From Hallerella sp964587155 (GTDB lineage Bacteria > Fibrobacterota > Fibrobacteria > Fibrobacterales > Fibrobacteraceae): DNA of 64,000 nt. Location: contig CAZPKF010000015.1 of assembly GCA_964587155.1 (NCBI GenBank), positions 1-64,000 of the forward strand. The letters are read 5' to 3'. Of this stretch, positions 33,777 through 42,055 are shown piece after piece (the stretch's first letter is position 1; each line of letters begins with the position of its first letter). The position numbers were made by a program, and so were the translations under genes. The notes beneath the pieces are model-generated. The model was not told the origin of the DNA, made no database searches, and saw only the letters and a list, made by a program, of their open reading frames with translations.

Positions 33777-34202
33777 ATGAATCAGGTTATCCGTTTTTTT
33801 GTGGTGGTTGTGGCGGCTGTCTTTTTTTTCGCCTGCAGCGAAAGCAATTCTTTTGAAACTTGCCAAACCGGCTCGGTCCGCGCTCTTCGGGAACTTTCCG
33901 CCAATACGGAAACGGCTTCGTTTTGTCGAACCATCGAAGGGGAAGTCTCTTATCAGTTTACGGGGCGCTGTGCTAGAAAAGGTTGCTTCTTCCTTTACGA
34001 TGTCGATGAAAACGGCGCGCGGGTAGAGGGCGACAGCGTTTATCTTTCTGACGTGTCGAAATTTCCAGCCAAATGGAGGGATTCGTCAAAAGTCCGCGTG
34101 GCGCGTGTCACGGGCGATTATTATCCCGAACGGGACTATGCGTGCGAGTCTCTTTCCGATGTGGAATGCCAACGCGCTTTTTATGTGAAGGATGTGGATT
34201 AG
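33777..34202 (+). CDS. Small lipoprotein of unknown function
   Basis: This 141-residue protein has a lipobox VFFFACSES. The mature part contains several cysteines (FETCQTG, SFCRTIEG, GRCARKGCFF, YACESLSDVECQR), compatible with disulfide bonds in the periplasm. A small beta-barrel is suggested by SYQFTGRC...GCFFLYDVDENG. I recognise no family. Its 3' end overlaps the downstream acetyltransferase by 11 bp, so they are co-translated, though a cytoplasmic enzyme and a lipoprotein need not act together. Confidence 0.6.
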   Translation: MNQVIRFFVVVVAAVFFFACSESNSFETCQTGSVRALRELSANTETASFCRTIEGEVSYQFTGRCARKGCFFLYDVDENGARVEGDSVYLSDVSKFPAKWRDSSKVRVARVTGDYYPERDYACESLSDVECQRAFYVKDVD

Positions 34203-34749
34203 CGGAGAACAGCCGGGTCTTGTTTTAGAAGGCGACCGTGTGGTAGTCGCCTTTTTGGAGACGGCAGATGCCGAGGAATTTCTGTATCTGGTGCATTCTT
34301 CGCGGGAATCGTTGGACCGGTGGTTGCCGTGGGTAGAATGCGTCCGTTCTGTTGCGGATGCGGAAAATTTTCTAGCCGCTTACCAGATGCAACAAGAACT
34401 TGACAATGGGGGCATAATGGGCATTCGTTTGCGGGAATCGGGCGCACTGGCTGGTGCTGTTTTTTTGCAATGGATAGACATGAAAAATCGCTCCGCGGCA
34501 TTGGGATACTTTTTGGGAAAGGAGTTTGAAGGGGCTGGACTTGCCAGCGAAGCGCTATCCCTGGTGCTAGAAAGCATCCGCGGTCGGGGGATTCACCGAG
34601 TGGAAATTTTGGCCAATACGCAAAACAGGAAAAGTTGCGCTCTGGCAGAAAGGCTTGGGTTTCTTTGGGAAGGTGTCTCGCGGGATGCGGAATTTTTGCA
34701 TGGGAAGTGGCAGGACATCAACCGTTTCGCCAAAATATTCGAGGATTGA
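34192..34749 (+). CDS. GNAT-family (RimJ/RimL-type) N-acetyltransferase
   Basis: This 185-residue cytoplasmic enzyme transfers an acetyl group from acetyl-CoA to an amino group. It shows the RimJ/RimL layout: LEGDRVVVAFLETADAEEFLYLV, then LDRWLPWVE, AALGYFLGKEFEGAGLASEALSLVL (acetyl-CoA loop region) and ILANTQNRKSCALAERLGFLWEGVSRDAE. The substrate may be a ribosomal protein, another protein or a small amine. The start overlaps the upstream lipoprotein gene. Confidence 0.82.
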   Translation: MWISGEQPGLVLEGDRVVVAFLETADAEEFLYLVHSSRESLDRWLPWVECVRSVADAENFLAAYQMQQELDNGGIMGIRLRESGALAGAVFLQWIDMKNRSAALGYFLGKEFEGAGLASEALSLVLESIRGRGIHRVEILANTQNRKSCALAERLGFLWEGVSRDAEFLHGKWQDINRFAKIFED

Positions 34750-34841
34750 ATGCGAAACGTGCACTGTGTTGTTTCTTTTTGTATACAGAATGTGCTTTTG
34801 GACCGTTTGGGGTGGAATTAAAAACTTCTATTTTGAGCTCA

Positions 34842-35696
34842 ATGAAAAAAGAAGTCGAAGAAAAAAAGCTCCCGTCTGCTCCGGACATCTTGCAATATAC
34901 GAACTACCGCGTATATCTACAAGATTTTTACGCCTATAAAAAGGCGACGTCGCCCGCGTTCAGCTTGCGCTTCTTCGCCTCCCGGACTGGCCTGATGAGC
35001 CATGCGCATTTGAAGCTTGTCATGGACGGCAAACGGAACATTACCAAAGGGACTGTCGTCAAGCTTCTCCAGGGGTTGGGACTTGATGAGGAACGTTCTG
35101 CTTATTTTGAAAATCTGGTGTTTTTCAATCAGGCGAAAACAGACGAAGAAAAATCCTTTTACTACGCGAATTTGGTCAAATCGACTCCTGGCTCCCGTTT
35201 GCACAAAATGGACTCATCGCAATTCCGCATTTTTACGGAATGGTATCATTCCGTCATTCGCGAAATGATGGAACTCCGCAATTTTAATCCGGCTCCGCAA
35301 TGGATTTCGAAACGGCTGGGGGGCCTTGTAACAGAGGCGCAGGTGACGGAATCTTTAAAACTGTTGACCTCTTTGGGATTAGCGGTGAAAACGGCCAATG
35401 GTTATCGGCAAACACAGAACCTGCTGACGACGGATGACGAAGTGAACGAATTGCTGGTGAAACAGTATCACCGGCAGATGATGGACCTTGCCAAAGGTTC
35501 GATGGAACACCTTCCGGCAGAAGACCGGGATATTTCTGCGGTGACATTCGCCATTCGCCGCGAAGATTTTCCCGTTTTAAAAAAACATTTGCAACTGATG
35601 CGGAAAGAACTGCTAAATTTCTCCAGTGAAAAGGGAACTGGCGAGGATGTCGTCCAAGTGAACATTCAGCTGTTTCCGTTGACGCGAGGAGTGTGA
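34842..35696 (+). CDS. TIGR02147 family protein (putative regulator), copy 1
   Basis: This 284-residue cytoplasmic protein belongs by pattern to TIGR02147, a large paralogous family of Fibrobacter (Pfam DUF4423-like). The N-terminus (YTNYRVYLQDFYAYKK ... FSLRFFASRTGLMSHAHLKLVMDGKRN) contains a helix-turn-helix-like segment at ~residues 45-85. The C-terminus DISAVTFAIRREDF...VNIQLFPL is closely matched in the second copy at 51708-52550 (DISTVTMTFDKENI...LNVQLFPI). The start is the ATG before KKEVEEKK. It is followed by a lipoprotein gene overlapping by one base. A transcription-factor role is likely but unproven. Confidence 0.82.
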   Translation: MKKEVEEKKLPSAPDILQYTNYRVYLQDFYAYKKATSPAFSLRFFASRTGLMSHAHLKLVMDGKRNITKGTVVKLLQGLGLDEERSAYFENLVFFNQAKTDEEKSFYYANLVKSTPGSRLHKMDSSQFRIFTEWYHSVIREMMELRNFNPAPQWISKRLGGLVTEAQVTESLKLLTSLGLAVKTANGYRQTQNLLTTDDEVNELLVKQYHRQMMDLAKGSMEHLPAEDRDISAVTFAIRREDFPVLKKHLQLMRKELLNFSSEKGTGEDVVQVNIQLFPLTRGV

Positions 35697-36958
35697 TGCG
35701 TTTTGGACGTTTTGCGATTGGTTTGCTCGGCGTGTCCGCCTTTTTTTGGGCGGCGTGTACGGAGTCGTCGGGTGGCCATGCCGGAATCGAAATCGGCAAT
35801 CCGGAAATTCAGGCACACTCTTTTTCTGCCCGTTTTCTTGTCGATTACGGCGACGGTGCTCCGGTGTATGAAAACGCTGCGGCCCGGACAGTGGCGGCAT
35901 CGGATTCGGTTCAAATTGACGGTTTAAAACTCTCCCTTTCTCGACTTTCCGCTTATTCGAGTTATTACACTTATGTCAGTTTTGATTTTTCGGATGGTTT
36001 GACGCTTTGGCCGGAAATAGCCGAAGAATCTCCGATGACGATTGCTTTTGCCGATGATGATGGCATTCGCGAAGAATGGACGAATGCGTTTGGAAACATC
36101 GAAATTGATGGAGATGGACTCTTAAAAGAAGTTGGTGCCAAATTTTCTCCGATTGTAGACGCTCCGCAGGTGAATGGCTTTTTGAACGTTGCCGGGGAAC
36201 TGAGACCGTTTGTCTTTTCGCTTGCGGGACTGGACACTTTGGAAGTCCGTTACCTCCGCGATCAGCTGGACACGGCGACCGACGGCTCCATTTCGCTGAC
36301 GGTGATTTTCCGGGTGCCGGCTTGGACCAGCGGATTGCCCATGACGGCTGCTGCTGCCAATGGAGACACGGTCCGTTTTGACGCTTTGCACAATGTGGAA
36401 CTTTGGGATTCTCTCACAGCCCGTTTTGCCGGGGCGTTCTCGGCTTCGCATCGAATCGTTCATTATGCCGACGGAACGGCGGAAGACATCTTTGCTCCGG
36501 AATTGCTCAACCGTTATGATGCGATCGATTCCAATTGGGTATCGAATGGAATGTTTGAAAACAGCTCGGATTGGATTCTTTTCTGCCAATTTGGCGGTAT
36601 AGCCGATACGCTTGTCTCGGGCGGCGTTATGACGGTCAACGTCTCCAAAGCGGGAACGTACAGTTACAGTGTCCAGTTGATTCACGAGGATATTCCGTTA
36701 TTGAAGGGACGCAAGTACAAATTGATTTTCACTGCGATTGCGGATTCGGCAACTCAGGTGACCGTGCGTCTTGGTTCTTACAGCACCTACAATACGGAAG
36801 CATTCCAGAAACATGTAAAAATGGAAACGGTCTGGAGATCGTATGAGTTTGAATACACGGCTTTTGTCGACGACCCATTCGCCCGGTTGGAATTCAATTT
36901 GGGAAAAAGTTTGAACCGGTTCCAATTTAAAGATGTCAAAATTTACCGTATCGATTAA
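35696..36958 (+). CDS. Lipoprotein with C-terminal carbohydrate-binding-like domain, partner of TIGR02147 copy 1
   Basis: This 420-residue lipoprotein has lipobox FWAACTES, then HAGIEIGNPEIQAHSFSARF, a start-of-mature motif seen in other Fibrobacter lipoproteins. The middle ~200 residues are beta-rich (VQIDGLKLSLSRLSAY ... SISLTVIFRVPAW). The last ~150 residues (NWVSNGMFENSSDWILF ... GRKYKLIFTAIADS ... FQFKDVKIYRID) resemble a CBM4/9-like jelly-roll. The ATG directly follows GAGGAGTG and overlaps the regulator's stop (TGATG). It probably sits on the cell surface and may bind polysaccharide. Function is inferred. Confidence 0.7.
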   Translation: MRFGRFAIGLLGVSAFFWAACTESSGGHAGIEIGNPEIQAHSFSARFLVDYGDGAPVYENAAARTVAASDSVQIDGLKLSLSRLSAYSSYYTYVSFDFSDGLTLWPEIAEESPMTIAFADDDGIREEWTNAFGNIEIDGDGLLKEVGAKFSPIVDAPQVNGFLNVAGELRPFVFSLAGLDTLEVRYLRDQLDTATDGSISLTVIFRVPAWTSGLPMTAAAANGDTVRFDALHNVELWDSLTARFAGAFSASHRIVHYADGTAEDIFAPELLNRYDAIDSNWVSNGMFENSSDWILFCQFGGIADTLVSGGVMTVNVSKAGTYSYSVQLIHEDIPLLKGRKYKLIFTAIADSATQVTVRLGSYSTYNTEAFQKHVKMETVWRSYEFEYTAFVDDPFARLEFNLGKSLNRFQFKDVKIYRID

Positions 36959-37078
36959 ATCGTAGGTTTCAAAAGCCGCATTTATGCGCAAAACGGTGAT
37001 TTTGTTCTTCAAAAACTGCAAAAAGAAAAATTTTGGACTGTTTTTACCTTCAAAATAGGCGAATTCGTCATCGAGATG

Positions 37079-37107
37079 TTGATGTTTTCTTTAAAAAAAT
37101 TTAGATT
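37079..37107 (+). promoter_or_regulatory. Promoter candidate of the Cys/Ser-rich lipoprotein gene
   Basis: TTGATG (37079-37084) and TAGATT (37102-37107) are 17 bases apart, 38 bases before the ATG at 37145. The -10 is imperfect. Confidence 0.45.
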
Positions 37108-37144
37108 CCCTATGGATTGAATTTTACAGTACGAGGCTCGATAA

Positions 37145-38365
37145 ATGAAGCAAAAACTGATTTTTGGATTGGCCAGTGCCGCTGTTCTCGGCGGAATCCT
37201 TGTCGCTTGCGGCAGCGGAGATGTGTCTAAATGGGGAGAAACCGACGAAGCATCGTTGGTTCTTGCACAAGAAGGTTACAACATGGCCGATGCGCTCGAT
37301 GCCTGTGCTTTGGATCCCGAATGCGCCCAAAAGATGAACGGAGCGCTTCCCGAAGAAAAACCGTCGAGTTCTTCTAACGCAATTACAGAACCCGTTTCTT
37401 CCTCGTCGGTGGCTGCCGCCATTTCGAGTGCCGCTGTGGCAAAGAGCAGCGCGAGCATTTCTTTTAGCAGTGCAAGCGAAACGTCTTCGAGTTCAGCTCA
37501 GGTGGCCTTTTCTAGTGCTGCCGTTGCAGATGACGGCACGGTGAATGGTACTTGTGAACCGAGACCGGCGATGATTGAAAAGGGCGGTTCTACGTCGTGG
37601 ACATTTAACAAGTTGAGCCCCGCCGGAATGGCTGGGATGACCGCTCAGCAAAATGCCATTTTTGATTGGACCATGCCCGGTTCGACCGAAGCGACTTTCA
37701 GCGGAAAAGGCTCTGAGGGAGGAAACAGAGTTACGGGAACGTATTCCGAATCGGGTTCTTTTGGGGCGACCCTTGTCGTTGACGGAAACACCATCCAATG
37801 TTCTCCGCTGCAGGTAAATGGAGCCCCCATCACCGGATGCACGTGTACGCCTGATTTGGCGAATGTGGATGTGGTGTCTGGTTCTGCGACGGCGACATGG
37901 ACCGTTTCCGGTTGTGTGACCAACGCAACGATTACCGGATACGAATGGAAGAATGCGACTGGAACTGGCGAAACGGCTACGGCTTCTTTCACCACGAAGG
38001 GCGAAAAAATTACGCCGACTGTCGTTGTTTCAAACGACGACAACACGAAGCAGGAATTTACCTGTGGAACTGTTGAAGCGATGGATTCCAGTGCACCGGA
38101 ATATGTAATTAGTTCGACCCAAACAGTTCTTCCGAATGGAGCCTGCGGAACGGTAACTGAGGCGGGAAAAGTGAGAGTTACGGGTGGATGGCAAAATTCT
38201 TCGTGCTCTGTTTCCGTGACAATTGGAGGTGCGGCAGCAGGAACGCTTGACGATGGAAATTGTAACCTCTCTGTTGCAGGTGGTTATCCTGTAAATGTCG
38301 GTGATCAAGTTTGCGTGGATATCACCGGAGCTGATTCCATAAAATTAGAAGTGACTAGCTGGTAA
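37145..38365 (+). CDS. Ser-linker lipoprotein with paired-cysteine domains, paralogue 1
   Basis: This is a 406-residue lipoprotein (lipobox GGILVACGSG). A long Ser/Ala-rich linker (~residues 75-130) separates the lipid anchor from Ig/PKD-like beta domains with a cysteine pattern: GTCEPRPAMIEKGGSTSWTF, IQCSPLQV, GCTCTPD, VSGC, EFTCG. The protein encoded at 42056-42901 shares this pattern (GTCAPKQDTILQGRSTTWLF, LECAPLVV, GCRCEPN, ISNCQ, VTCP). This copy has an extra ~90-residue C-terminal domain ending DSIKLEVTSW. I do not recognise the family; surface binding or adhesion is plausible. It is followed by a strong hairpin. Confidence 0.72.
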   Translation: MKQKLIFGLASAAVLGGILVACGSGDVSKWGETDEASLVLAQEGYNMADALDACALDPECAQKMNGALPEEKPSSSSNAITEPVSSSSVAAAISSAAVAKSSASISFSSASETSSSSAQVAFSSAAVADDGTVNGTCEPRPAMIEKGGSTSWTFNKLSPAGMAGMTAQQNAIFDWTMPGSTEATFSGKGSEGGNRVTGTYSESGSFGATLVVDGNTIQCSPLQVNGAPITGCTCTPDLANVDVVSGSATATWTVSGCVTNATITGYEWKNATGTGETATASFTTKGEKITPTVVVSNDDNTKQEFTCGTVEAMDSSAPEYVISSTQTVLPNGACGTVTEAGKVRVTGGWQNSSCSVSVTIGGAAAGTLDDGNCNLSVAGGYPVNVGDQVCVDITGADSIKLEVTSW

Positions 38366-38387
38366 TTTTTACCAGATTACAAGGATC

Positions 38388-38424
38388 AAAACAAAGAATC
38401 CGGGTGCACCGGATTCTTTGTTTT
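38388..38424. terminator. Long hairpin terminator after the Ser-linker lipoprotein
   Basis: AAAACAAAGAATCCGG and CCGGATTCTTTGTTTT form a perfect 16-bp stem around GTGCA. The A and T ends let it act on either strand, although the element copy B separates it from the convergent methyltransferase gene. Confidence 0.88.
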
Positions 38425-38520
38425 AAAGAGCCGTTTTGTTTGATGGCGAAAAATCTGATAGAATCTTTCGCTGAGCTTTACCTGTCCCAAGAATGTTTTG
38501 GAATAGAAAGTTGTACTTTC

Positions 38521-38690
38521 GCAAAAGAACTGCCAACTTTTCCCAAAAGGCTAGCCGTCCTTTTTGAACGGACATCCCTTTCGCAAAAACGGTTTCGACT
38601 TTGCCGTCAAAACCGTGCGAGATTCACTACACAAACAGAAAAGTGTTTCCTTTGAATCCCATCAACAAAACCTGTTCTATTTCACAATTC
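38521..38690 (+). repeat. Dispersed intergenic element, copy B
   Basis: The core runs from CGCAAAAACGG (38582) to CCCATCAA (38658-38665). ACGGTTT and AAACCGT inside it can pair as a 7-bp stem with a 14-base loop. It aligns with copy C over about 60 bases and with copy D at TCAAACCGTGC.AAATTCA. Upstream, AAAAGGCTAGCCGTCC resembles AAAAAGGCTCGCCGTTTG of copy A, suggesting a second partial unit. No gene is seen between 38425 and 38693. Confidence 0.6.
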
Positions 38691-38693
38691 CAA

Positions 38694-39464
38694 TTATTCC
38701 AGTTTTTCCAGTTTGGCACAATAAATGGGGCCGCGGCCTGCGCAGCGGTCGGGGAGCATTTGCAAGCCGAATTCCGTTTCGTCGGTGCCTGGAATTTCTG
38801 GGAAAATTTTCAACGGGCGAATTTTTCCGCGCCGTTTTTTCAAAATTTTGCGCACAACGTCATCGTTTTCCATTTGGGAAAGGGCGCATGTGCTGTAAAT
38901 CATTTGTCCGCCCGGTTTCAGTGCGTCAACGGCGCTGGCTAGAAGGGAACCTTGTGTGATGGCGATATGGGAAATCCGCTTGGGAGTCCATTCCGCTAGA
39001 TGTTTTTCACTTTCCATCACATGCCGTTCTGAAGAGCAGGGGGCATCGAGAAGAATCCTGTCGAATTCTTCGGGGCGAAAACGGCCGAAACGTGCGCCGT
39101 CGTAACCAGAAATCAAAATGATTTCCCGCCAGTTTTCGGGCAGTGTGTTTTCCACAACGTGAGCGAGCCGTTGCCGTCTGTCGGGGGAGCGGTCGTTGGA
39201 TTGCAAATGGCCGGCACCTTTCAATGCTTCTGCTAAAATCAGTGATTTTCCTCCAGGGGCGGCACACATGTCGAGCACATTCATTCCCGGCTTTACATCC
39301 AAAGCTTTGGCGGCAAAAGCGGATGCCTCGTCTAAATAATAAGGTTCTTTTCCGGGGTATTGGATTGTTTTGTAAACGGAATCTCCGCGGAGTGCTGGCA
39401 ATAAAGCGTTCCAGCGTTCGCCGAAATATTCAGAGTAAAAAGCAAAAAAATCGGACGCGGCCAT
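38694..39464 (-). CDS. RsmB/NOP2-family RNA 5-methylcytosine methyltransferase
   Basis: This 256-residue cytoplasmic SAM-dependent enzyme shows the RsmB/NOP2 motifs: SAM site VLDMCAAPGGKSLILAE, acidic ILISGYDGARFGRF, motif IV LLDAPCSSERHVM with the conserved PC cysteine, and motif VI MIYSTCALSQMENDDVV with the catalytic TC cysteine. It methylates cytosine-5 in rRNA or tRNA. The N-terminal RNA-binding part is short compared with RsmB (about 430 residues) and there is no NusB-like domain, so the target is uncertain. Confidence 0.87.
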   Translation of the reverse strand: MAASDFFAFYSEYFGERWNALLPALRGDSVYKTIQYPGKEPYYLDEASAFAAKALDVKPGMNVLDMCAAPGGKSLILAEALKGAGHLQSNDRSPDRRQRLAHVVENTLPENWREIILISGYDGARFGRFRPEEFDRILLDAPCSSERHVMESEKHLAEWTPKRISHIAITQGSLLASAVDALKPGGQMIYSTCALSQMENDDVVRKILKKRRGKIRPLKIFPEIPGTDETEFGLQMLPDRCAGRGPIYCAKLEKLE

Positions 39465-39504
39465 GAGAATAACTTAGAAATTTCACGGGAAGAATTTTTG
39501 GAAA

Positions 39505-39531
39505 CAGAAAAGGCCGACTAGAAGTCGACCT
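39505..39531 (-). terminator. Terminator of tRNA-Gln
   Basis: On the minus strand AGGTCGAC and GTCGGCCT (one U-G pair) form a stem around TTCTA, followed by TTTTC, directly downstream of the tRNA. Confidence 0.8.
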
Positions 39532-39536
39532 TTTTC

Positions 39537-39607
39537 TTGAGCTACCTGGATTCGAACCAAGACAAACAGATTCAGAATCTGTTGTGCTACCATTACACCA
39601 TAGCTCA
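39537..39607 (-). tRNA. tRNA-Gln (anticodon CTG)
   Basis: The acceptor stem TGAGCTA / TAGCTCA, the D-arm GTGTAATGGTAGCAC, the anticodon arm ACAGA-TTCTGAA-TCTGT with CTG, and the T-arm TTGGTTCGAATCCAG fold as a 71-base tRNA reading CAG. CCA is not encoded. Confidence 0.97.
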
Positions 39608-39620
39608 GTGCAAGTGGCGT

Positions 39621-39649
39621 AAATTTAAAAATTTTGTTTAAAACGGCAA
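39621..39649 (-). promoter_or_regulatory. Promoter of tRNA-Gln
   Basis: On the minus strand TTGCCG (39644-39649) and AAATTT (39621-39626) are 17 bases apart. The -35 lies inside the last codons of sppA. An A/T-only -10 after a 17-base spacer matches the tRNA-Leu promoter layout. Confidence 0.55.
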
Positions 39650-41962
39650 GGGTGGAGCTTCAAAAAGAGTCCAAACTTGCGTTTTTTCAATGGAATGCAG
39701 CCATCTCGTCAGCAAACTCTGATTTGTAAAGTAACTGGAAATATAAGATTTGTCTGTTAAAATGGAGTGGAGCGTTATCTGATGTCGTTCTGGGATGCTA
39801 GCAAGGCGCCGCGCTTCGGCGATGGCTGCGTCTAATCCGCCAATTTTATGCACCAGACCGTTTTGTATTCCTTGGCTGCCGGTGAAAACGCGGCCTCCGG
39901 CAAGGCTCTTGTCCAGCGAATCTTTGGAAATTCCAGAAGACTCGTTCACAATGTCTAAGAAATGGTCGTAAAATGAATCCAAGTAGTTTTGAAGAGCTTC
40001 CCGTTCAGAATCTGAAAACTCCCGTCCAAGACCTTCGGCATCGGCATGGTCGTGGGTTTTGACCGGTTCCATGCGGAGCTTCAATTTATCCAAGAGACCT
40101 TTGACGCTGACTTTGCCTCCAAAAATGCCGATACTGCCGATGATGCTTGCGTCTTCGGCTATGATTTTATTTGCCCCGCAGGCAATCAAGTATCCGCCGC
40201 TTGCTCCCATGTCGCCGATGCTTGCAATGACAGGCATTCTGTTTTTGGAAATGGTGCGCAGACGGTGCCAAATTTCGTCCGAAGCGAGAGCGGAACCGCC
40301 CGGGCTGTTGATACGCACGATGAGCGCGGAATATTTCGGGGAATGCATAACGTGGTTCAACGCTTCGAGGATTTCTGCAGATCCGGTTGTGCGGTTTCCC
40401 GAAAGGGGATCGATGCCACCGGTTCCGTCGACGATGGTGCCTTCGATGTTGATGAGGGCGATTTGGGTGCGCGCTCGCCAATCTTCGTTGAAAATTTTCA
40501 TTCCCGTTTTTGGGGCGAAATCCATCGCCGTTGCATAGGGGGCTTCGATTCCGTAAAAACTGTTGAGTGCGTAGGGGGCGACTTCGTCAAGGTAAAGGAG
40601 CGTATCGACAAGTCCTAGTTTTTTGGCATCAGCCGCAAGGAGGCTCGGATGCGCGAAGAGCGAGTCTAGAGTGTTTGGAGATTGACCGTGCTTTCGGGCG
40701 GTTTTCGTCAGCATTTTCCACCATTCCCCATAAAGCGATTCATAATTGGACCGCGCTTCTGCGCTCATGGAGTCGGCTGTGTAAGGTTCTACCGCAGACT
40801 TGTAATCGCCATGTCGGAGCATTTCCACTTTGACGCCAATCCAATCCAGAAATCCTTTGTAATAAAGGATTTCTCCGCCCACGCCCCGATAATTTACACG
40901 GGCGGAAGGTGCAAGAACAATTTTGGAGGCGGCGCTGGCGGCGAGAAGTGTCGTCGGACGGATTTCGTCTAAGTAAGCGACTGTCGCCCGGCCTTGGGCG
41001 TTGAGCTTTGTGATGCCGCGTTCAATTTCTTTTGATATGGCTGTTCCCGCATTGTATCCCGTAAAGTCAAAGAGGATTATCTGAGCGCTTTTGTCGGCGA
41101 GGAGCAATTCAAAGTGTTCGCGCAGGGTTTCTAGGCTGATGGCGCGGTTTCCAAAAAGGGAAAATCCGGGTTCCGTTTCTTTTAACGGCATTGTCAGAGG
41201 AATGCGTACAAGGCGTGGAAAATGATTTGGAGCCGCGAGAACGGCTTTGTGGTAGCCGACTGAAAAATGGCGCGGTTTCCAGTCGTCGTCAATCGACAGC
41301 GTTCCGTGGAACGAACGGCCAAATCCATGGGAAAGGAATACGCGGTATTCATCGTCGCCGTGCAAAGGAACTTGAACGCCGAGATTCAACAGGCCCAAAT
41401 CAGCTTCGACGAGCAGACGGTGTGCGTCTTTGTTTTCTCCCGCATAACTGACGGATAAATTATTCCAAATTCGCAACGTCGCTCCGTATTCTTGAATGCG
41501 CTTTTGTGTCTCTGGACCGAATTGCAAAGCGTGATGGCTGTTGAATCCGACAGAAAACCAGGGAAGTGGACGGATTAAGATGCCGGGAGTCATGGAAAAA
41601 TCTGTTCCGTTGAAATCGGCGCTGCGGAATGCGCCCGCCGATGCGCCCAAAAAAGCGTAACGGTTGAGCAGGGGAATGGATCCAATGAGGTTCCAACGGG
41701 ATTCGTCAAAGCCTTCGTAATCCGAACGGTAATCAAAAGTCGCTCCCCAATAATTGCCGTTCAGACCGGTAGAAAATTCATAAATGCCGTTTTTGTCTTT
41801 TCCAAAATTTAGAATACCGCCATAAGAATCGAATGCGGATAATCCTGCCGGGTTTCCGAACAGGCCGTTTGAATTGGGGAGTGAAGGAAAGTGCCATTCA
41901 CCCGGAAGATAGGCGAAAGCGTTCATGGAGAAAAGTACGATAGCGCAGACAAAGAATTTCAT
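39638..41962 (-). CDS. SppA-type S49 signal peptide peptidase fused to an N-terminal barrel-like domain
   Basis: This is a 774-residue protein. A cleavable signal peptide (VCAIVLFSMNAFA) is followed by ~220 residues that look like outer membrane beta-barrel strands, including the SNGLFGNPAGLSAF motif common near the N-terminus of FadL/PorV-type barrels. Two S49 domains follow (~residues 260-490 and ~500-730). Lys388 in HGDYKSAVEPYT and Ser588 in GDMGASGGYLIACG fit the SppA Lys-Ser dyad. SppA normally has an N-terminal membrane anchor and degrades signal peptides in the inner membrane. Here a periplasmic or outer-membrane location is more likely. Confidence 0.85.
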   Translation of the reverse strand: MKFFVCAIVLFSMNAFAYLPGEWHFPSLPNSNGLFGNPAGLSAFDSYGGILNFGKDKNGIYEFSTGLNGNYWGATFDYRSDYEGFDESRWNLIGSIPLLNRYAFLGASAGAFRSADFNGTDFSMTPGILIRPLPWFSVGFNSHHALQFGPETQKRIQEYGATLRIWNNLSVSYAGENKDAHRLLVEADLGLLNLGVQVPLHGDDEYRVFLSHGFGRSFHGTLSIDDDWKPRHFSVGYHKAVLAAPNHFPRLVRIPLTMPLKETEPGFSLFGNRAISLETLREHFELLLADKSAQIILFDFTGYNAGTAISKEIERGITKLNAQGRATVAYLDEIRPTTLLAASAASKIVLAPSARVNYRGVGGEILYYKGFLDWIGVKVEMLRHGDYKSAVEPYTADSMSAEARSNYESLYGEWWKMLTKTARKHGQSPNTLDSLFAHPSLLAADAKKLGLVDTLLYLDEVAPYALNSFYGIEAPYATAMDFAPKTGMKIFNEDWRARTQIALINIEGTIVDGTGGIDPLSGNRTTGSAEILEALNHVMHSPKYSALIVRINSPGGSALASDEIWHRLRTISKNRMPVIASIGDMGASGGYLIACGANKIIAEDASIIGSIGIFGGKVSVKGLLDKLKLRMEPVKTHDHADAEGLGREFSDSEREALQNYLDSFYDHFLDIVNESSGISKDSLDKSLAGGRVFTGSQGIQNGLVHKIGGLDAAIAEARRLASIPERHQITLHSILTDKSYISSYFTNQSLLTRWLHSIEKTQVWTLFEAPPLPF

Positions 41963-42055
41963 GACGGCAAATCCGAAGTTTCGCTTGTGAATGGCGTATT
42001 CATTTCCCCAAAAGAGGCTCAGGGATTCGTTTGAAAATTAAAAAAATGAAAATGC

